Source: Chrysomallon squamiferum | Taxonomy: Eukaryota; Mollusca; Gastropoda; Neomphalida; Peltospiridae | Assembly (NCBI GenBank): GCA_012295275.1 | Contig: CM022673.1 | Span: 7,578,811-7,642,810, forward strand | Direction: 5' to 3' | DNA: 64,000 nt | In this document: positions 24,301-35,900 of the stretch, piece by piece | Layout: every line of letters begins with the position of its first letter | Numbering within the stretch: position 1 is the stretch's first letter | Program-made: the position numbers and the translations under genes | Notes under the pieces: generated by a model | Databases searched by the model: none | The model's input: only the letters and a program-made list of their open reading frames with translations | Told to the model about the DNA's origin: nothing

Positions 24301-27300
24301 GAATTACTGGAAAACAGGCTTTAGAAGTGTATTAAACTGTATGTGTTAAATACAGTTTTATTCTTAATTTTTCTTTATTTATTTTATATTTAAACTATTT
24401 ATTAAGCCTTAGTCCAGAACTTCAGATCACCTCCATTCCCAAAGCTTCCTGAATAAATGGTCTGGTACCTAGACTTCATCATAGATGTTGTTCCTCTGTT
24501 TATGTATTTGTGTGTATTTCAATATTTTATAGGAGTATCAGATATTATGGCTAAATCACACAATTATTTTAATATATTATAATTAAGCAAAATAACATAT
24601 AATTTGTACATTTTATGCGTATTTTACTTTGATGCACAGTTTATGGTTAAGTTTTAATATATTGAGATCTGATGTTCCAATCTCCAATATAATTTTTACG
24701 TTAATATATTTTTGAATTGAATGTGTTGCAGTTGTCTGTGTATATCTGTTTGTCTTCCACTGACAAATTTAGTACATAATTTCAATGCAAACACAAACTT
24801 CATTTATGTTGCAGCAGGAAAGTGCTTCCAAAGAAATACAGGTTGACCTGAGCGAAAAGGTTTGTTTATTTTGTTATGATAATTAGCACTAATCATTACC
24901 ATCTTTAAAAAATTATAGTGTACAGCAGTCACTGCAGAATTTGTTAAAGCATGTGCACTATATTGTTTAAATACAGAGTTTATTTTTGTTGTGACTAAAG
25001 TGGTTTCCTGTACCATGTTGAAATCTGCAGATTCGTGGCAAGAGATTGTAATTAAATGGTGTAAAATACCACACCTTTAATGTCTATAGTTATAATGATA
25101 ATATATGCATATTCAACTGTTCTGTGTGTGTGTGAGTGACAGAATGTGAAAAATTACAAAACAAAATTGTTAATTAAATGTTTATTACTTTACAGGATGA
25201 TGAACTCATTATGTCAGTTGAAAAGAGTTGTTTAAGTTTATATATTAGACATTTGTTTTTATTATTTTAAATAAGAATCTTTTCTACATCTAATCTAGCA
25301 AAACTGAAAAAGAGTTCAGTTATTTTCACATCAATAAGTTTATAATTTGGTTTGTATTTTTGGTGGGTGGTTTTTTGCTTGCTTTATATACAAGTAAACC
25401 ATCAATTTTCCTGAATACTTTATTCATAAGCCTCTCAGGACCAAAAGAGGTGAAATAATAATAAAAATTCAGAAATGCACATCTGAGCAGTTTGATGTAT
25501 ACATCCCGTGTCTAAAATGCAGATAGAAATTTAAATTTAATAAATATTAAATGGAATTAAATGACTAAATACCATACATTAATACAAACTGTATATATAA
25601 AATTAGGTTGTTAAATATAAAAACAAAAAAATACATTTTTTTAAACCACCAGTGTCTGGAAAATTGATTGTGCACCTGTATCTAGTAATTTTATGTATAT
25701 GCTTTTTAATGAAAATAGTAAATCTTTCAACTGAAACATAATGATAGTTCAGCAGTGACAGCTTGTAACTTGGAAATCTTCAAAACATCATTATTGCTAT
25801 TGATGCTATGTTAAATTGTAATTAATATCTGTATACAGAGAGGTTATGTTACAAAAAGATTCCAGTAATATCCAATGTATAAAAACTATTTGAATCTGAA
25901 GATAGTGTGTGTGTGTGTGTGTGTGACTGAATGACACATTTACAACTTAATTTCAATACAAATGAGTGTTCTATGTTTGTAGCTGCAGAAGAAGGTTCAC
26001 GAAGAAGTACAGAGTGATCCAGTCAAAGAGGTTTGTTTGTTTTGCCTTGACATTTAACACTAACAGTTGTTTTCAATATGAATGTCTGACCACTATCTTC
26101 ATTTGTCACTGTGTGTTACCATTATGTTCATTTGTCACTGTGTTACCATTATGTACAGTTATCAGTGTGTTACCTTTATGTTCAGTTGTCACTGTGTTAC
26201 CTTTATGTTCAGTTGTCACTCTGTTACCATTGTGTTCATTTGTAACTGTGTTACCATTATGTTAACATTATGTTCATTTGTCATTGTGTTACCATTATGT
26301 TCATTTGTCACTGCATGTTACTATTATGTTCATTTGTCACTGTGTTACCATTATGTACAGTTATCAGTGTGTTACCTTTATGTTCAGTTGTCACTCTGTT
26401 ACCATTGTGTTCATTTGTCATGTGTTACCATTATGTTCATTTGTCACTGTGTTACTTTTATGTTCATTTGTCACTGCGTTACCATTATGTTCATGTGTGA
26501 CTGTGTTACCTTTATCTTCCTTTATCACTGTGTTACCTTTATGTTCATTTGTCACTGTGTGTTACCTTTATGTTCAGTTGTCACTGTGTTACCTTTATGT
26601 TCAGTTGTCACTCTGTTACCATTGTGTTCATTTGTAACTGTGTTACCATTATGTTACCATTATGTTCATTTGTCATTGTGTTACCATTATGTTCATTTGT
26701 CACTGCATGTTACTATTATGTTCATTTGTCACTGTGTTACCATTATGTACAGTTATCAGTGTGTTACCTTTATGTTCAGTTGTCACTCTGTTACCATTGT
26801 GTTCATTTGTCATGTGTTACCATTATGTTCATTTGTCACTGTGTTACCATTATGTTCATTTGTCACTGTGCTACCATTATGTTCAGTTGTCAGTGTTACC
26901 TTTATATTCAGTTGTCTGTGTGTTACCATTATGTTCATTTGTCACTGTGTTACCTTTATGTTCATTTGTCCCCTGTTAGCTTCCTGGATAAAAGGTCTGG
27001 TACTTAGACTACATCATACATTTTGTGTCTCTATGTATTTGTGTGTATTTTAATATTGTATGGGAATATTAGATATTATGGCTAAATCACACATTTATTT
27101 TAATACATTATAATTAAGCAAGATAACATATAATTTTACATTATATGTGTATTTTAGTTTGATGCACAGTTTATGTTAAGTTTTAATATATTGAGATCTG
27201 ATGTTCCAATCTCCAATATAATTTTTACATAAATATATTTTTGAATTGAAAGTGTCATGTTGTCTGTGTATATATGTTTGTCTTCCACTGACAAATTTAG

Positions 27301-28497
27301 TACATAATTTCAATGCAAACACAAACTTCATTTATGTTGCAGCAGGAACGTGTTTCCAAGGAAGTACAGGTTGACCTGAGCAAAAAGGTTTGTTTATTTT
27401 GTTGTGATAAAAATTATAACGTACAGCAGGCATCTTGACATAATATCAGTTGTCACATTGTTATTGGTTTATGCTTTATTCATTATGTCCAGTATCACTG
27501 TATTGCCAGTTATGATGCAGTTCTCACTATATGACCATAATGTTGAGTTTTCATTCAGTCACAGTTGTTTTTATTTTATTCAATTGTCACTTCATAACTA
27601 ATGGGTTTTAATTAGCATTTTATGTCTGTTATGTTACTGTATAAGCAATGCATTTAGTTGCTACTGTGCGTTCAATGTTACATTTGTCATTATGTTATCG
27701 GTATATCTATGTAACTAATAAGTTCAGCTGTCACTTTGTTTGTCATTCATTATGTTGCCAGTGCATTCTGCTGTCACTATGTAGTTTGAGGTGTCACTGT
27801 GATACAAATATATTCAGTTGCTACAGTATATACAGAATGTTCATTTGTCACCATTTACATTAAGATCAGTAATTCCTTTTGGCTCAATATGCTCAGATAT
27901 CTTTTATTGACTTGATCTGTAACCAAATGATCACTGGTTTAACATAATTTCTGAATGGACTACAAGCTTTTTAGAAAGTTACGTGTAATGTACAGTGAAT
28001 TATGATGTGAATTTAAAAATATAGCTAAAAAGATTTCTCGATATTTAAAATTTAAAAAGGTAGAAAATAAATATATATTTATATACATATTTAATTCCTT
28101 TTGTTATCTGAAACCGTTGTTTCAAAACCACAGATGACAATCTTTTAATTATCCACACAATGTAATTTTATTTTCATCTTTTCAAAGTGCTACTCTGTAG
28201 CTCAGATATTGTCTTACTGTTGTTATTTGTAGTATCTGTGTCTTAGTAAAAAAATATCAATGATACACACATGATGACCTGTTTCACTTGGTAATCAGTA
28301 ACTGATCATCTCTTACTGATAAATATTACTGATTTTCATTTGTTAATCCATAATGATTGTTATTTGATGATAAATAACTAAGATTTCAAAGATTTTTACT
28401 GAGAATATTGATTTTGTAAACTTAACATTAATTCACTCAGGACAGATACATCCATTTAACTGTTCTTGCTTATTATCATTATATTTGGTCATTTTCA

Positions 28498-28540
<43 letters not shown>

Positions 28541-30155
28541 TTACATAGATACATATAATATTTTGTTTTGATTAACGTTTGTTTGTTAATTTTTTGTAGT
28601 TTTTTTTTCACAGCAGTATTTTGTTTTGAATTATGATATTTGGTTTTTCTTCACAATGAAATCTCAATTTGTTTTGAATCATTCAAAATGAAATTAATTA
28701 CTTTTGAAGTATATCACCAGAGTCAGTGACTCACATCACTGCTTAGTAGTCCATTCTTGAAATAACTGTGTTTAACGTTAGAAGAATTTTCTATTTTATG
28801 ATTTATTTACAAGCAGCAAAAAGATAAAAATAACTTAAAAGAAAAAGAAAAACACTTTTTGTTTATGTTATTTAAATATTTTGAAACTAAAAGAGTGACT
28901 TAGAGAAAGAAATGAACTACATGTAATACAAATGAGACAGTTAACTGGTATTGGAAAACAAATCTAAGTAAAAAGTGTTTTTTTCCCACAGAAATGCCAG
29001 GTAAAGTTGTTGGTATCTTTGATTAACTGGACATTTTGATTAATCTGATTGTTTTGGTATTTTTTAGGAGGAAAAACCTACGGAATTAGGAAGAAACATG
29101 AGGGCAAATAAAAAAATAAAAGACATGGTAATATAAATTATACATTATATCTTGTGGTAATAAAAAGATGTGGAATCACATACAGACTCACTCTCTCTTC
29201 TTTTATTTTCTGTCTGACTGCAAATAACCAACCATTTATCTGGCTTCAAGAAAGCCAGCTATTTTTTAAACTGACTACTTTTAGAGTTGGTCACTGTAAC
29301 TCCCCAATCAGTGGCAATTATTTTAGTTTCCATGACATATACATTGAATGATGCCAGCTTAAGTGAGACTGTTGCTGTGTAGAGATGATCCTCTCACAGT
29401 AAATCATTATTATACACCTGTGCAGGACTAATGACTGTTAAATAAAATGCTTTTATTTGTTCTTACTACTTTTTTTTTTATCCAGTATATGATGCATGGG
29501 ATGGTATTGAATTTAAGTGTATTAAGAAATGTATTAATTTGTACCTGTATCTTTTAAGTAAAAAATTTTGTTCTTTCTCTTCATCCTGTTTATTACACAT
29601 TCTATAATAATTAAAGACATTTTAAGAATTTTAACTGATTAATAAAGATCAAACAGACCCTTCTTTAAGTGTTTAATAGTTTCATTGTTTATTTTTCTAG
29701 TTTTATTTCATATTTTATATTCATACTGAGCCTTCCAAAAATCCCACAAATACATCCAAAAATTTGGACCACCTCTGGTTCCAAGCTTGCCAGATAAATG
29801 TTTTGGTTCCTGTATAACAAAACCAATCCTTTTTTCTCTCTCTCTTCTTTCATTTCTTTTTCTTTTTTTTTCATGATAGATAACATTTCTCTGTAGAGGT
29901 GTAAAATACATAATTCAAATGTATGTTTATATTCATTTAATTTAAATTATTATAAAATCTTTATTTTGTTTTAAAGATGTTGAATAATATAGAATTATTT
30001 TTTTATTTATGATTTTGTTTCCATTTCAGGTTTTAGAATTACGTTTAAAGCAGAAACAGAAACTAAAAGAACTTGTTGACAATAACGAGAGGTTTGATAA
30101 GAAATTACAACGAGAAACTGATATAAAAAAAAATGTAGATATTACACTGCAATAA
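20722..30155 (+). CDS. Array copy C: most complete unrecognised microexon gene
   Basis: Joined exons: 20722-20731, 21589-21668, 22039-22113, 22664-22810, 23348-23377, 24097-24147, 24815-24859, 25983-26030, 27343-27387, 29068-29127, 29486-29503, 30030-30155. All borders are GT-AG and the joined 735 bases are open, giving about 244 residues (three more with the candidate 9-bp exon at 28992-29000). Start MFT plus DVELSSNFDSNQTK; an in-frame TGA lies upstream of this ATG, and exon 2 offers a second in-frame ATG (MSGYT). No signal peptide or membrane helix; Lys/Glu/Asp-rich, ending in a charged KQKQKLKELVDNNERFDKKL tail likely to be helical. After exon 2 every exon is phase 0, so any can be skipped in frame. 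No known family recognised; function unknown, probably intracellular. It is convergent with HIPK. Confidence 0.55.
21095..21480 (+). repeat. Local direct duplication in copy C intron 1
   Basis: About 110 bases (ttagttggtttcattttcc, then gaacatattataaagcagca, acactttt and tgtgtacatg) occur at about 21,100-21,215 and again at about 21,355-21,475, on either side of the (TTA)n tract. Copy B has one version near 9,770-9,970. Confidence 0.75.
21589..21668 (+). CDS. Copy C exon 2
   Basis: 80 bases; with the ten bases of exon 1 it makes exactly 30 codons (MFTD...KDKMSGYT). Acceptor aaaaattag has a weak pyrimidine tract; donor gtaagt is strong. Missing from copy B, where about 200 bases are deleted between gggaaaaattagac and ctttataatgc. 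Confidence 0.5.
22664..22810 (+). CDS. Copy C 147-bp exon (fast-evolving, acidic)
   Basis: 49 codons, phase 0, encoding IENEDHVIFYPVNKLTLVKN and ending KLEYDSE. It has 15 Asp/Glu and 6 Lys/Arg, against 9 and 10 in the copy B version: a shift of about ten charge units between paralogues while splice borders and introns stay nearly the same. Confidence 0.6.
25196..25225 (+). pseudogene. Copy C duplicate DDELIMSVEK exon with lost donor
   Basis: Homologue of the exon at 23348-23377 (DDEVIMSLEK). The acceptor tttacag is kept, but the bases after the final AAG are agttgttt instead of gtttgttt, so the GT donor is gone; the next GT is two bases on and would break the frame. Probably skipped. Confidence 0.55.
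26085..26972 (+). repeat. Expanded 27-bp minisatellite with 392-bp higher-order repeat
   Basis: Roughly thirty units of the 27-base repeat in the intron between exons 25983-26030 and 27343-27387. A block beginning tgtaactgtgttaccattat recurs 392 bases later (26,241 and 26,633), showing duplication of a multi-unit block. The 323-codon open frame spanning it and its frame-shifted partners are products of the stop-free unit. Confidence 0.92.
28499..28540 (+). repeat. (AC)n microsatellite
   Basis: About twenty AC dinucleotides in an intron of copy C. Confidence 0.95.
29068..29127 (+). CDS. Copy C 60-bp exon
   Basis: Twenty codons, EEKPTELGRNMRANKKIKDM, after ttttttag and before gtaatat. Paralogous to the two copy B exons at 14344 and 14894; the N-terminal half varies freely while LG.NM.ANKK is kept. 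Confidence 0.55.
29486..29503 (+). CDS. Copy C 18-bp microexon
   Basis: YMMHGM, identical in DNA to the copy B microexon, between tttatccag and gtattg. Phase 0. Confidence 0.55.
30030..30155 (+). CDS. Copy C terminal exon
   Basis: 42 codons including TAA, after the acceptor ccatttcag. Encodes VLELRLKQKQKLKELVDNNE and ends DITLQ. Differs from the copy A version in 21 of 41 residues, while the KQKQKLKE core and the flanking intron and 3'UTR are conserved. Confidence 0.6.
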   Translation, partial: VLELRLKQKQKLKELVDNNERFDKKLQRETDIKKNVDITLQ

Positions 30156-32722
30156 ACTCTGTCAGTAATTTATTTAATATAATGATTTCACAACTGTAGA
30201 AAACAGTACCTCTTGATTAAATACTAAACCGAAGACATCTTTGGCTGTTTTAGCACACAGGAAAACTGATTACTCAGTCACATGTTTAATCTTTCACAAT
30301 CTGGTCAATTCTTAATATTTCGCTAACACTAAGTAAGAAATAGGACTGGCACGTTTTGAATATTTCAATGACACTAAATAAGAAAATAGTTATTGTAACC
30401 AGTAAGCCATATACTGTACACTACATAGAAGTAGTTACTGTTTTACTTTACAACACTATGCAATATCTGATGGGTCAGTAAAGATGATTTATTTACAGAT
30501 TCTCCCATCTTACTCTTGATGTTCATTCTAAATCAAAATTCTTCAGTTCTGTGGGTAAGCATGAAAGTAATTGGGTGTCCTGGATATGAAAAAATTGAGA
30601 GTCAAGAGAATGTTGATTCTAAAATATTTGGGAATCACTGTTTCACATCATCATAATGTTACATACTAAAGAATCGAAACCTAGACTTCGATTTGATTTG
30701 AACCTTTAAAACCTAGTAAAATCATAACCTACATTATTTGTTTCACAGGTATTTGCACAAATGAATTGTGGCCTTAGGTATTCAGTTTATAATTACTGTG
30801 ATGTTTTCATTTTGATTTTTTTCAGATAATTTTCCTCTTACCAAGTCAAATTAACAAACACTTATTATTATTTCACAAATATAAGAAGAAAAATTACTGG
30901 ATGATATTTGATATTTAACTGATTTCAAATAAAAAACAAAAAAACTACTGGGTCAGAACTTGCGATGTGAAAACTGACATGAAAATATTTTTAAAAATTA
31001 GAAAGTAATCTTAATCAGATTTTATTTGAGGTTTATGATGTTTTTATTTGTTTTGTTTTATGTAAAAGGGAATTCCAAATCACAGTAAATAAATATGAAT
31101 CATTCCAGAAAATTACATTATTCATCATTCATTAGACCAAATGTATAAAGTATTGAAAAATGTTGTTTTTTTTTTTTTTTGTTGTTGTTGTTGGCATGAA
31201 ATGTAATTTCTGTGAATAGGTTGGAGATGTTTCAGAATTTTTCATTATTTGAAGGTATGGTCAGATATTTATCATTTGAAGAGAATTTTTTTTTTCAGTT
31301 TTATATTGAATATTTTTCACTTGTATTTTTGTATATGTATATATATATATATATGTATATATACAGTATATCTATATATATTTTTTTTTAAGTATTGATA
31401 AATGTTAATGTTTGATTTTTGTTTTTACCACCTCACTGAAAAACAATTAAATTTGTTTATTAAAATAAATATAATTGTATTAAGTACAATATCTCCAAAT
31501 ATGTTACAAATATATCTGTCATGTCTTTTAATGCCATGAATTGGAGATTTCTGGGGTAGCTTTAAACCTTTGATGGCTGAGTGTGGAATATTTAAAATCT
31601 GTGTTATGACTGTAAACTGTTGAGGAACCTGTTGAGATTTATCTGCATTTAAAATTTCTATTCAACAACACACAAGTCAAACCTTTTGATTTACATAGGA
31701 ATTTTTTGAACAATTTGACCTTTTTCCCTGACTGTAGGAATTGTCACATGATTACAAATAGATTTTGTAGTTACAAATTTACAAGTAAAAATCGAAAGTG
31801 ATAAATTTACAAGACAAAATCATAATTTTAATTCAATTTACAAAATTACGAAAATAAATAAATTAAATTCTAGTTTCAAGTTAACAAGATGTAAAATAAT
31901 AATTCGATTGTAGTTACAAATTTACAAGATACAAAATGATAATTTAATTTTAGGCACAAAACTACTAGATAAATTAGTTAAATTCTTGTTAATAATTTAC
32001 AAGATAAAATGATAATTTAATTCTAGTTAGAAAATTACAAGATAAAAAACCTAAATTCTAGATACAAATGAACAAGATGAAAGATGATAATTTAATTGTT
32101 TATATAAATTTACAACATGTAATTTATTCCAGCTACAAATTTACAACATATAATTTAATTCCAACTACAAATTTAAAAGGTGTAAAATGATGATTTATGT
32201 CAGAGTTGTTTCTGTTACATTCCGTCCAGGTTGTTACAATTGTGTGATATGTTTGTACCAAATTATAGATGGTGTCATTTGTAACAATGAAGGTGTTTTT
32301 GTAATACTGGCAAAACCAAATATAATCTTTGAAAAAAATTTTATTATAAGGAAAAAAAAATGAAGAAAAACAAAATAATAAAACAAAAAAAAGGGTTGAA
32401 AAACACTCCCTTTTGTATTTGAACAATTTTAACACCACCTTCATTTTATTAATGAACCATTTAATTTTAATACAAAACTGTTATATAACGATGAATTCAC
32501 TAATAATCAGATATTAATGTATATAATGAACAAACACCTACTGCCACTTTATTGATTAAAAAAAATGTTGTTTTTGATAGTGTTTTGTTTTCAGTTATTT
32601 TCTGTATGAATATATATGTATGTATGTACGTATGTATGAATGTATGTATATAGTATGTACATAGTTTTCTTTTGTCTGTTCATTTATTCATTTAATTTTT
32701 CTAATTTATTTATTTAATTATA

Positions 32723-32798
<76 letters not shown>

Positions 32799-35700
32799 TG
32801 ATGGGTTTTTTTGTTTAATGTTTTGAAAGTGAGTTCTTTACACTTTGTTTTCATGGATATAATGTATAATTACTGCCATGCAAATCAAACCAAAAATACT
32901 TTTTTTTTTTATAAAATATTTTACTATTCATTTTAAAATCTTTTAATTTCTTTCAATAATTTCTTGTTCTTTTAGTAGATATACAAAATGTAAACAATAG
33001 AAGTAACAGATGCTGGTATTTTATTTCTGTTAACAGAGGAGGATAAAAAATTATTCTTATTTGTATCATATTTCTCAATAAAAGTTTATAATTTAGACAA
33101 ATTTAGATGTAGCATATATAATTTATGTTTTATTAAGTACTTTACAAGAAAATACATTAAAATTTTAATATCATTTTCAAAATATACAAAGTTTTAAACC
33201 TAAAATATATTTTTAACTAAAATGTTTATTAATATAAAATGTGGATATACATTTATATGTGTTTATGCAAATGCACCAATTTTTTTACATTTTTCTATTA
33301 ATTAATAACTTTATATAAACAAAATCTTTTGGAATCAATTATGTATATTAAAAGATGCCTGAGTTAAGCTGTTTGTACACTGTGTGGCTTGTAATAACAG
33401 TCTATAGCAATTAAAGTTTACCAAGAATGGAATTCATTTCATTGCTTAAATAAAATAAAATTTTCAGTAAGATATATTCATCCTTGATGGTTAAATAATT
33501 TATTTTCATACAAAATCCTGGAGAATACAACAACAAAAAACAAAAACATAAAACAATATAATCAGTTTATGCTACAAAGTAAAAATAAATCTAAGGGACG
33601 TAATTCTTGTTACTTTTAGAATCCTAAATTTATGGTTGGAAACGGGTCACATTTTAATTGTTACAGCTAATATTACATTTTAGATTATCAGAGTTGGCAT
33701 GTTACAAGTCATATGGTGAAAATATTGCTTTATGAATGTGTGTCTGAACTGTTATTTACTGATTAAGTTTTATGACTAAATTATTTAATAATACGGTTTA
33801 TTTGCCTCTTCTCATCTTTTTTATTTATTTTTATTTTTATTTTTATTTTTTTTTTATTATTTTTTTTTTTTTATAGATTTAGGAAATTTTTTATTAATGT
33901 CATTAATAATGACTGGTTTTAGGGGACTTTCTGAGTTGTTAGATGCAGATCAATTTAGCCTGTTTGACAGACAAAATATAAATAAAGATGTTTATAGATG
34001 CTGTAAATTTTGTATGTTTGTGAATAATTCACTGTAAAGTCTTAATTCAATACAATTATGTCACAGAATGTTTAATCTTTTATTTCTTAGTTATAAAAAA
34101 TATGAAAATGTTTTTTGGTTATATAATAAAAAAATAAAAAATAAATAAAAAAATTATTTTTAAAATTAATAATTCCATAAGTTGAAACTAGTGATTAATT
34201 TCTACATATATATTAAATGGAAAGGAATTTAATATTATAATTACATACAAATTACCTACAGCACAGTAATTGCATGGATCTGTCATCAGATATAGTAATG
34301 CACTTTCATAAGTTCATGCAGATCCATGTTTCCTGAAATAAGTGTTAACCTCACCAGAAGAGCCCAAGGCACCAAACAATCAACAAGCTGTTGTTACATT
34401 TATTGTAATGTAATTCTGTTACTGGTCACTCTTGTCCATTTCAAATGGCTTCAAGATTACTGCCCCTTTAAAAATATAACCAGATATCAAGTTATAATGA
34501 AAGATAAAAATTAAAAATTAAAAAATAAACTCTTCAACTCTTTTTTGCACAAAAGAATATTTGTGTTGGAGGTAAATATGTGCCACTGTACATTAAATCA
34601 GGAATTAATCTGCATTTTGGAAATACAGAGTTAAACAAATTTTCATATTCTTTAGATCATAAATTTTTTTTTTTACCAATTGTTATGACAGCACCATATT
34701 TTTCAGCTTTACTTCAAAAGCTGGTACAGTGACTTTATCCACAGTTCAAAGTACAGGGTCACATACACATGAATGTTTAATGTATTGGTTAAAGTTCTTT
34801 TGGGCTGTTTGACATTTTTTGCAATGTTCATGTAAAAATATTCAAACTGAAAACAGAAAACATCATTTTAACATACTTGTTTTGAAATTCTGTTTAAAAA
34901 GAAAACAAAACAGACAATTTGTAGGAAGAAGGTACATTTTATTAATCATGTTTCAAAATATTATCCAAGCTTTTGCACATTTCTGTAGGTAACTCATTTA
35001 AAATCTGTCAATTCTTCTATTAACTGTCCTTTAAGCCATGATGGAAGTGTATTTTATAATTTAACTGTATTTTGGTGTATTTTCTTCTATAATGTACCAA
35101 GTGGTGTTGCATTTTTATCAGGTAGAATGAATGGACAACAGACTAAAAATTTCCTAAAAGCCAGATAGCCATGATAGCTGTGCCTGCCTTGTTTTATCTC
35201 TTCATCTTTTTTACTTCTCTTATGCACAGAATATAGCCAATAACAGAATCTGATTTATATTTTCAATAGTCCATGTATTGGCTGGGTTATATATTCTTTC
35301 ATGATACTTCAGTATTTTCCCATTAGATGGCACCACTTACTGTTTTGATGAAATAGGGAGGAATGTCAAATATAAACTGAACAACCATTTCCAGTACAAT
35401 GTGCAATTTCTGGTTGTTTTGTAAACTGTCAGCTTGGGTGACAATATGCAATTTTGTGGACTTATGATTCCTTGTAATAGAACAATTTACAAATTTAGGA
35501 ATTCTAACCAAACAGTGAAATTTAGGTAAATAGCAAACTACTCTTGCACTGAATAGTGAAGAATTTAATCTGTAATGAAATCAAGGATCAATGGAACATG
35601 GTGAGATCAAGGTGATACAACTCACAGACACAACTGAAAGTTCTGTATAAAATGTAAATTGTATTTTTTTTTTTTTTTTTCCATTTCAAACCTTAAAATA

Positions 35701-35900
35701 TATATATCATACAACAATGCTACTGAAAGAAAAACAAGAAGAGACAAAAAAGACAAACACATAATTCAAGAATACTTATATTTTATTCCCTATTGATCCC
35801 CAATGAGTTAAATTTTGTTTCTACAATGGATTCATAACTGTGCATCTGAACAAGCATTGAAATCCTGGTATTAGCAGCTCATACACTAAAACCGGCCAGT
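30156..35900 (+). other. Copy C 3'UTR/intergenic block and end of array
   Basis: Third version of the downstream block. No gene seen. (TTA)n at about 32,724-32,798, TATG/TATA-rich DNA at about 32,605-32,660, an insertion of about 700 bases (see the separate entry), and loss of homology to A and B at about 35,895, which marks the edge of the array. Confidence 0.65.
34150..34845. mobile_element. Unclassified insertion of about 700 bp in the copy C flank
   Basis: Absent from the matching place in copies A (about 6,835-6,930) and B (about 18,750-18,800), where the flanking sequences are nearly adjacent. Contains a perfect 10-base inverted repeat catggatctg/cagatccatg (34,273-34,282 and 34,319-34,328). 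No transposase, clear terminal repeats or target duplication recognised; it could instead be ancestral DNA lost from A and B. Confidence 0.35.

Larger units (their letters stand above)
23085..27430 (+). repeat. Copy C internal tandem duplication of a three-exon block
   Basis: Block 1 (about 23,085-24,932) and block 2 (about 24,935-27,430) each hold a DDE.IMS.EK exon, an LQKK exon and a QE..SKE exon in the same order. The junction is visible near 24,933, where intron sequence ending gtacagcagtcac jumps to aatttgttaaagcatgtgca. Block 2 is longer because its minisatellite expanded from about one unit (24,180-24,228) to about thirty. Confidence 0.8.

Noticed and set aside
26082-27053. 323-codon open frame on the plus strand (repeating MFICHCVT peptides), with others at 390-826 and 26270-27007
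   Set aside because: It lies wholly in the 27-bp minisatellite inside an intron; all frames are open because the unit has no stop codons.
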